NCBI GenBank assembly: GCA_030602145.1
Contig: JAUWAH010000086.1
Location: forward strand, 1 to 8,164
From: Desulfobulbus sp.
Lineage (GTDB): Bacteria > Desulfobacterota > Desulfobulbia > Desulfobulbales > Desulfobulbaceae
Length of the DNA stretch: 8,164 bases
Reading direction: 5' to 3'
In this document: positions 4,420 through 8,164 of the stretch, piece after piece
Layout of the letters: the number at the start of each line of letters is the position of its first letter
Numbering within the stretch: the first letter of the stretch is position 1
Program-made: the position numbers and the translations under genes
Notes under the pieces: generated by a model
Told to the model about the DNA's origin: nothing
Databases searched by the model: none
What the model saw: only the letters and a program-made list of their open reading frames with translations

Positions 4420-6738
4420 TCAGCCATCGACCCGTTCCCACACCGGGCCGGCGGCGGTGTCGTGGATGGTCAGTCCCTTGCGGAGCAACTCCTCGCGGAC
4501 ACTGTCGGCGGCGGTCCAGTCCTTGAGCTGACGGGCCCGTTCGCGCTGCCGGATGAGCCGATCGATCTCCGGGGTCAGCGGACAATGCTCCAGGCGGAGC
4601 ACTCCGAGCACGCCGTTGACCATCCGCAGGGCTTCGAGGACATCGTTTTTCTGGTCGCGGTCCAACTGGCGGGCCTGGACCACCGGATTGGTCTTCTTAA
4701 TGAAGTTGAACAGGGCGCCGATCGCTCCGGAGATGTTGAGATCGTCGCCGATGGCTTCGTCGAACCGCCGCTCCAGCTCAGACACGTAGCTGGCCACCTC
4801 CGGGTGGGGGAGGCCGGCGGGCAGGCAGAGCAGCTTGCGGGTGTACTCGTCGATCCGCCGGAGCGCAGTCCGGGCCGCCTCCAGCCGCTTGAAGGAAAAG
4901 AGCAGCGGCTTGCGGTAATGGACCCCCATCAGCATGAAGCGGAGTTCCCGGCCGGTGTAGCCGGCATCGAGCACCTGGCGCAGGGTGACGACGTTGCCGG
5001 TCTCCCCGGCCATCTTGCGGCCGCCTTTGAGCAACTGGCCGGAATGGAGCCAGTAGTTGGCCAACGGCTTGCCGGTCAGTGCCTCGGCGATGGCGATCTC
5101 GTTTTCGTGGTGGGGGAAGAGCAGGTCCTGACTGGCGGTGTGGATATCAAGGGTTTCGCCCAGATACTTGGTCGACATGGCCGAACATTCGATGTGCCAG
5201 CCGGGCCGTACGTTGCCCCAGTCGGTCTCGTAAAAAATGCCCTTCTTCAGCTCCGCCAGGGTGGAGCGCTTGAGCAGGGTGAAATCGCGGGGATTGTCCT
5301 TCTCGTAGTTGTCGAGGTCCACCGTCTGGCCCACCTTGATCTTGCTCAGGTCGATGCCGGAGAGCAGGCCGTATTTCTTGAACTTGGAGATGTCGAAATA
5401 GATCGAGCCCAGCTTTTCGTAGGCATAACCCTTGTGGATGAGATCGTGGGCGATCTCGATCATGTCGCCGACATGCTCGGAGGCAAGCGGGTAGCCGGAG
5501 GCCTTCTCCACGTTGAGGATCTCCACCGCCTCCTTAAACTCTTCGATGTAGCGGCCGGTGAAGGTCTTCAGGTCGTCGCCCGCCTCGATGGCTCCGCTGA
5601 TGGTGTTATCATCCAGGTCGGTGAAATTCATGTACAGTTCCACCGCGTACCCCCGGGCCTGCAGACAGCGGTTGATGAGGTCGGCGACGATGAATCGCCG
5701 GCAGTGGGCCAGGTTGGGCGATTCGGCCGCCGTGGGGCCGCAGGCATAGAGGGTGACCCGGTCGTCGCGGATCGGCCGGAACACCTCTTTTTTCCGGGAG
5801 ATGGTGTTGAACAGCCGCAGTTGGGCGGTTTCAGCCGCGACCTCTTCCTTGCGGACGAACAGGGTGGTGCTCAGGTAGCGCTCGCCGCCGTCGGGCAGGA
5901 TGACCACCACGCAGCCCTGATCGAGACCCTTGGCCCACTCCATGGCGGCGAACAGGGCGGCGCCGCTGCTCATGCCGGCGAAAATCCCTTCCTCGGCGGC
6001 CAGGCGACGCACGGTGGCAAAGGCGTCCTCGTCGGCCACGTTGACAATGGCATGGGGCAGGGTCTTGTCGAAGATGCCCGGTTTGTAGGACTCCTTCATG
6101 TTCTTGAGGCCCTGAATCTTGTGGCCGAGAAACGGCTCCACCGCGATCACCCGCACATGGGGATGGTGGTCGCGGAACCATTTCGACAGCCCCATGGCCG
6201 TGCCCGAGGTCCCCAGGGTGGCCACGATGTCGGTGACCTTCCCTTCGGTCTGCCGCCAGATTTCCGGCGCGGTGGAGGCGTAATGGGCCTGCCAGTTGGC
6301 GGGATTGTTGAACTGATCGGCGAGGAAGTACCGGTCCGGATGTTCGCGGGCAAGCGCGTAGGCCTTCTCAATGGCCCCGTCCGTGCTCCGCTTGGCCGGG
6401 GTGAGGATGATTTCGGCCCCGTAGGCCTGCATGATCAGCCGACGCTCGATCGAGGCCGACTCGGGCATGATCAACTGGCAGCGATACTGCTTGGCGGCGC
6501 AGACCATGGCCATGCCGATGCCGGTGTTGCCGCTGGTGGCCTCCAACAGGATCTTGTCGCGGCTCAGTTCGCCGCTCTGTTCGGCGGCTTCGACCATGGA
6601 GAGGGCGACCCTGTCCTTGACCGATCCGCCCGGATTGCGGGATTCGAGTTTGGCCAGCAGTTGGACCCTGTCGTTGACCGGATTGAGCCTGCCAAGCTCC
6701 ACCACCGGGGTATTGCCTATCAATTCAACAAGTTTCAT
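4420..6738 (-). CDS. Cysteine synthase (CysM type) fused to cysteinyl-tRNA synthetase
   Basis: The 772-residue protein joins two full-length enzymes. Residues 1-~300 are a PLP-dependent O-acetylserine sulfhydrylase. They show NPGGSVKDR with the Schiff-base Lys41, the substrate loop TSGNTG (68-73), the phosphate loop GTSGT (176-180), SSGAA (257-261) and PDGGERYLST (282-291). Residues ~308-772 are a class I cysteinyl-tRNA synthetase of normal length, beginning LRLFNTISRKKEVF. All four expected zinc ligands are present: C333 (ACGPT), C518 (GWHIECSAM), H543 and E547 (FPHHENE). The signature motifs are altered: HIGH reads NLAH (342-345) and KMSKS reads KMAGE (575-579). The start is firm because an in-frame TAA lies two codons upstream; the ribosome binding site is weak. 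The protein would make cysteine and pass it to tRNA-Cys in the cytoplasm. Both family assignments are near certain; activity of the synthetase half is not. Confidence 0.95.
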   Translation of the reverse strand: MKLVELIGNTPVVELGRLNPVNDRVQLLAKLESRNPGGSVKDRVALSMVEAAEQSGELSRDKILLEATSGNTGIGMAMVCAAKQYRCQLIMPESASIERRLIMQAYGAEIILTPAKRSTDGAIEKAYALAREHPDRYFLADQFNNPANWQAHYASTAPEIWRQTEGKVTDIVATLGTSGTAMGLSKWFRDHHPHVRVIAVEPFLGHKIQGLKNMKESYKPGIFDKTLPHAIVNVADEDAFATVRRLAAEEGIFAGMSSGAALFAAMEWAKGLDQGCVVVILPDGGERYLSTTLFVRKEEVAAETAQLRLFNTISRKKEVFRPIRDDRVTLYACGPTAAESPNLAHCRRFIVADLINRCLQARGYAVELYMNFTDLDDNTISGAIEAGDDLKTFTGRYIEEFKEAVEILNVEKASGYPLASEHVGDMIEIAHDLIHKGYAYEKLGSIYFDISKFKKYGLLSGIDLSKIKVGQTVDLDNYEKDNPRDFTLLKRSTLAELKKGIFYETDWGNVRPGWHIECSAMSTKYLGETLDIHTASQDLLFPHHENEIAIAEALTGKPLANYWLHSGQLLKGGRKMAGETGNVVTLRQVLDAGYTGRELRFMLMGVHYRKPLLFSFKRLEAARTALRRIDEYTRKLLCLPAGLPHPEVASYVSELERRFDEAIGDDLNISGAIGALFNFIKKTNPVVQARQLDRDQKNDVLEALRMVNGVLGVLRLEHCPLTPEIDRLIRQRERARQLKDWTAADSVREELLRKGLTIHDTAAGPVWERVDG

Positions 6739-6785
6739 GCTCTTTTAACTGGATCTATGGATCAATACGGAAAAAGGACGGTGTC

Positions 6786-6814
6786 ACCATAGTCTATTTC
6801 CGGCCAAAGCGCAA
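6786..6814 (-). promoter_or_regulatory. Possible promoter of the cysteine synthase fusion
   Basis: Minus-strand TTGCGC (6809-6814), a 17-base spacer and TATGGT (6786-6791, four matches to TATAAT) lie just beyond the terminator of the upstream gene, about 50 bases before ATG 6738. The box at 6809-6814 overlaps the end of the terminator's T-run. The terminator implies the fusion needs its own promoter, which supports a site here. Confidence 0.35.
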
Positions 6815-6836
6815 AAAAAGCACCCCGCCGGGGTGC
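6813..6836 (-). terminator. Strong intrinsic terminator after the DUF721 gene
   Basis: On the minus strand GCACCCC and GGGGTGC (6820-6836) form a perfect 7-bp stem with a 3-base loop, followed by seven T residues (6813-6819). It lies ~60 bases past the DUF721 stop codon and separates that gene from the cysteine synthase fusion. Confidence 0.9.
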
Positions 6837-6896
6837 ATTTTGTCGGTGGCGCCAGGGTCTCCGGTGTACCCGGCATCCGGCGGGAAACAGGCAGGA

Positions 6897-7373
6897 TTAC
6901 TCGTCGGCGACGGCAAAGGTGCGCCACAAACGGCGCAGGGCTTCGCGGCTCTCGGGATTGGCGATGGACTCGGTCATGCGCTGAAAGGATTGCTCCCGCT
7001 CCGGATCGACGGCGCCGGGGGACGACGACCGCTGCCGGCGCGGAGGGGCGGGTTGGGGCTGCAACTGCCAGCGGAGGTCTCCGATCGGCTGGTCGGCGAG
7101 ATAGGTGTTGATCCGTCCGATCAGGTCAGGCTTGATGTACTGGAGATGGTGCATCCAGGCGGAATCCTGGACGTAGAGCCACAGGGTCTCCCGGCGGAAG
7201 AAGGCGGGCGATGTCAACCGGGCCACCTCGGTACCGACGATCTCCGGCCAGTCGGCCAGCAAACGGACCAGCCGCCACGGGCCGGTCCACTCCTTGTTGG
7301 CGTACACCCGGGCGAAGACTGCCTGCAATCTGGTCAGATGGTTGTGCTCATAGCCGTTTCGTGGTGTCTTCAT
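6897..7373 (-). CDS. DUF721 / DciA-like protein
   Basis: The 158-residue protein carries a DUF721 core at ~30-103, with the family pattern W-x(2)-IVG (42-47), LTSPAFFR, a 'L-x-V-x-V-x-S-A-W' stretch (LWLYVQDSAWMHHL, 64-77) and an Asn-containing helix (LIGRINTYL). DciA, the best known member, helps load the DnaB replicative helicase in bacteria lacking DnaC/DnaI; whether this protein does so is inferred from family only. A Pro/Gln/Arg-rich linker (~104-125) leads to a helical C-terminal segment (~126-155), so the layout is N-terminal core plus flexible tail. ATG 7373 is preceded by AAAGGGA at fair spacing. It is transcribed toward a strong terminator and sits 134 bases after the nuclease-like gene, with no evident functional link to it. 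Confidence 0.8.
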   Translation of the reverse strand: MKTPRNGYEHNHLTRLQAVFARVYANKEWTGPWRLVRLLADWPEIVGTEVARLTSPAFFRRETLWLYVQDSAWMHHLQYIKPDLIGRINTYLADQPIGDLRWQLQPQPAPPRRQRSSSPGAVDPEREQSFQRMTESIANPESREALRRLWRTFAVADE

Positions 7374-7507
7374 GGTCGTCCCTTTGGCAGCATGGCCCGT
7401 GTATCAGGTCGGCCAGCATGGAGCCCGGCGGTGTCGGCCTGCCGGTCCATCCTAGCCGATTTCACAGCCCGCCGCATGGTCAAACCGCACCCCCTCCTCC
7501 GCTCCTT

Positions 7508-8164
7508 TCAAATCCTTGGCAAGGAATAGAGGATGCCGCGCTGATAGGCTCCGGCCGGGATGGCCGGATGGGTCACGCTGTTGAGCCCCGCGTAGTAACC
7601 GGTCATCACCGTGGCGTATGTGACGCGATCGCGACTGCTGCGGCGGAGATGACGAATGAAGGCGACATTGCGCGGATCCGTGGTGTGGGTGGAAATGGGA
7701 TGCCCCATGGCGCCGGCCGTTCCCACCAGCAGGCTGTTCAACGAGGGGTGAACGAAGCTGATGTGGACGGTGTCGCGGATGGACATCAGCGGCTGCGCCG
7801 CCGGCCCGCCGACAAACTTCGGCCAGACATGGTGGCCGTGCAGCGGCGCCCGTGCCGGCAGCCGGGCGGTGGTATCGAGGGTTCCTGGCAATCCGCCGGA
7901 GGCCACCACCTTTCCATAGGAAAGAAGCGGATTCCAGCGCAGCGGCTTTTTGGGTCGCCGCGGCCGTCTCCGGCTTGGATCAATGGGCCTGGGCCTGGCC
8001 GGAGCACGCGGCATGGCCCGCACCCTGGCAATGATCCATTGGACCAGGAGCACCAATAGAATCACGGCCAGGACGATCAGCAGCACCACGCCGACCCAAA
8101 AGAGGATGGTCATGATCAGGGCCGCGGTGGCGGCCGCCGCTTCGGCAATGACCACGGCGATGCC
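7508..8164 (-). CDS. Membrane-anchored protein with GHH/HNH-like nuclease motif, probable toxin; 5' end open
   Basis: The frame is open to the right edge, with GTG 8155 one possible start; residues are numbered from it. Residues ~5-45 are very hydrophobic (AALIMTILFW ... LVLLVQWII), enough for one long or two short membrane passes. A Pro/Arg-rich basic linker follows (~47-72). Residues 107-140 contain G-H108-H109-VWPKFVGG-x3-Q121-x-L ... H131-x4-H136 ... N140. This resembles the 'HH ... GG ... N/Q-x-L ... H ... H' metal centre of HNH/Endo VII-superfamily nucleases with AHH or GHH signatures, found as toxin tips of polymorphic and type VI-delivered effectors. A ~70-residue tail is unrecognised. 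No immunity-like gene follows; the next gene is DUF721. The family call rests on a motif seen by eye, and a structural role unrelated to nuclease activity cannot be excluded. Confidence 0.55.
   Translation of the reverse strand, partial: GIAVVIAEAAAATAALIMTILFWVGVVLLIVLAVILLVLLVQWIIARVRAMPRAPARPRPIDPSRRRPRRPKKPLRWNPLLSYGKVVASGGLPGTLDTTARLPARAPLHGHHVWPKFVGGPAAQPLMSIRDTVHISFVHPSLNSLLVGTAGAMGHPISTHTTDPRNVAFIRHLRRSSRDRVTYATVMTGYYAGLNSVTHPAIPAGAYQRGILYSLPRI

Noticed and set aside
6840..8059. Overlapping plus-strand frames at 6840-7529 and 7211-8059.
   Set aside because: They lie antisense to DUF721 and the nuclease-like gene, have no ribosome binding sites, and show Arg/Pro/Gly-rich products typical of shadow frames in GC-rich DNA.

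Overview
The window has two halves of different character that meet at a tRNA-Arg(UCU) gene (4253-4329, minus strand). The right half (about 4330-8164) is GC-rich and compact, with all genes on the minus strand, and looks like chromosomal backbone. The left half (1-4252) has lower and uneven GC. It is AT-rich around 2650-3300 and loosely packed, and holds mostly unrecognised genes. It lies directly downstream of the tRNA 3' end, the usual side for an integrated island, prophage or satellite. The organism is a bacterium with GC-rich core genes. The cysteine synthase/cysteinyl-tRNA synthetase fusion together with a DciA-like DUF721 protein makes me think of the deltaproteobacterial/Desulfobacterota group, but this is a weak inference from memory.

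Left half. A gene open at the left edge (1-771, +) resembles phage terminase small subunits. It is followed by an unrecognised 355-aa protein (822-1889, +) with an Asn/Ser/Thr-rich start encoded by a 12-bp tandem repeat. A hairpin terminator (1926-1960) separates this pair from a convergent minus-strand pair: a small exported protein (2803-3261), then 8 bases later a 273-aa protein with an FCS-type zinc-binding motif (1973-2794). Next comes about 1 kb with a single small gene (56 aa, 3574-3744, minus) and many palindromes and repeats. These include a 14-bp sequence present as an exact inverted pair (3503-3516 and 4105-4118), with a related copy between them. No integrase and no terminase large subunit is visible. 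My best reading is the integrase-distal end of a tRNA-integrated element, possibly a phage satellite with a cargo zone between terS and the attachment site. This is inference.

Right half, in minus-strand order. The window edge cuts a membrane-anchored protein with a GHH-type HNH/Endo VII-like nuclease motif (7508-8164), a probable toxin or effector nuclease. Next is a DUF721/DciA-like protein (6897-7373) ending at a strong intrinsic terminator. The 772-residue fusion of a CysM-type cysteine synthase to a full-length cysteinyl-tRNA synthetase (4420-6738) follows, then tRNA-Arg with its own likely promoter and terminator. The fusion would join the last step of cysteine synthesis to charging of tRNA-Cys. 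Its synthetase half keeps the zinc ligands but carries altered HIGH (NLAH) and KMSKS (KMAGE) signatures, the most notable protein-level oddity in the window.
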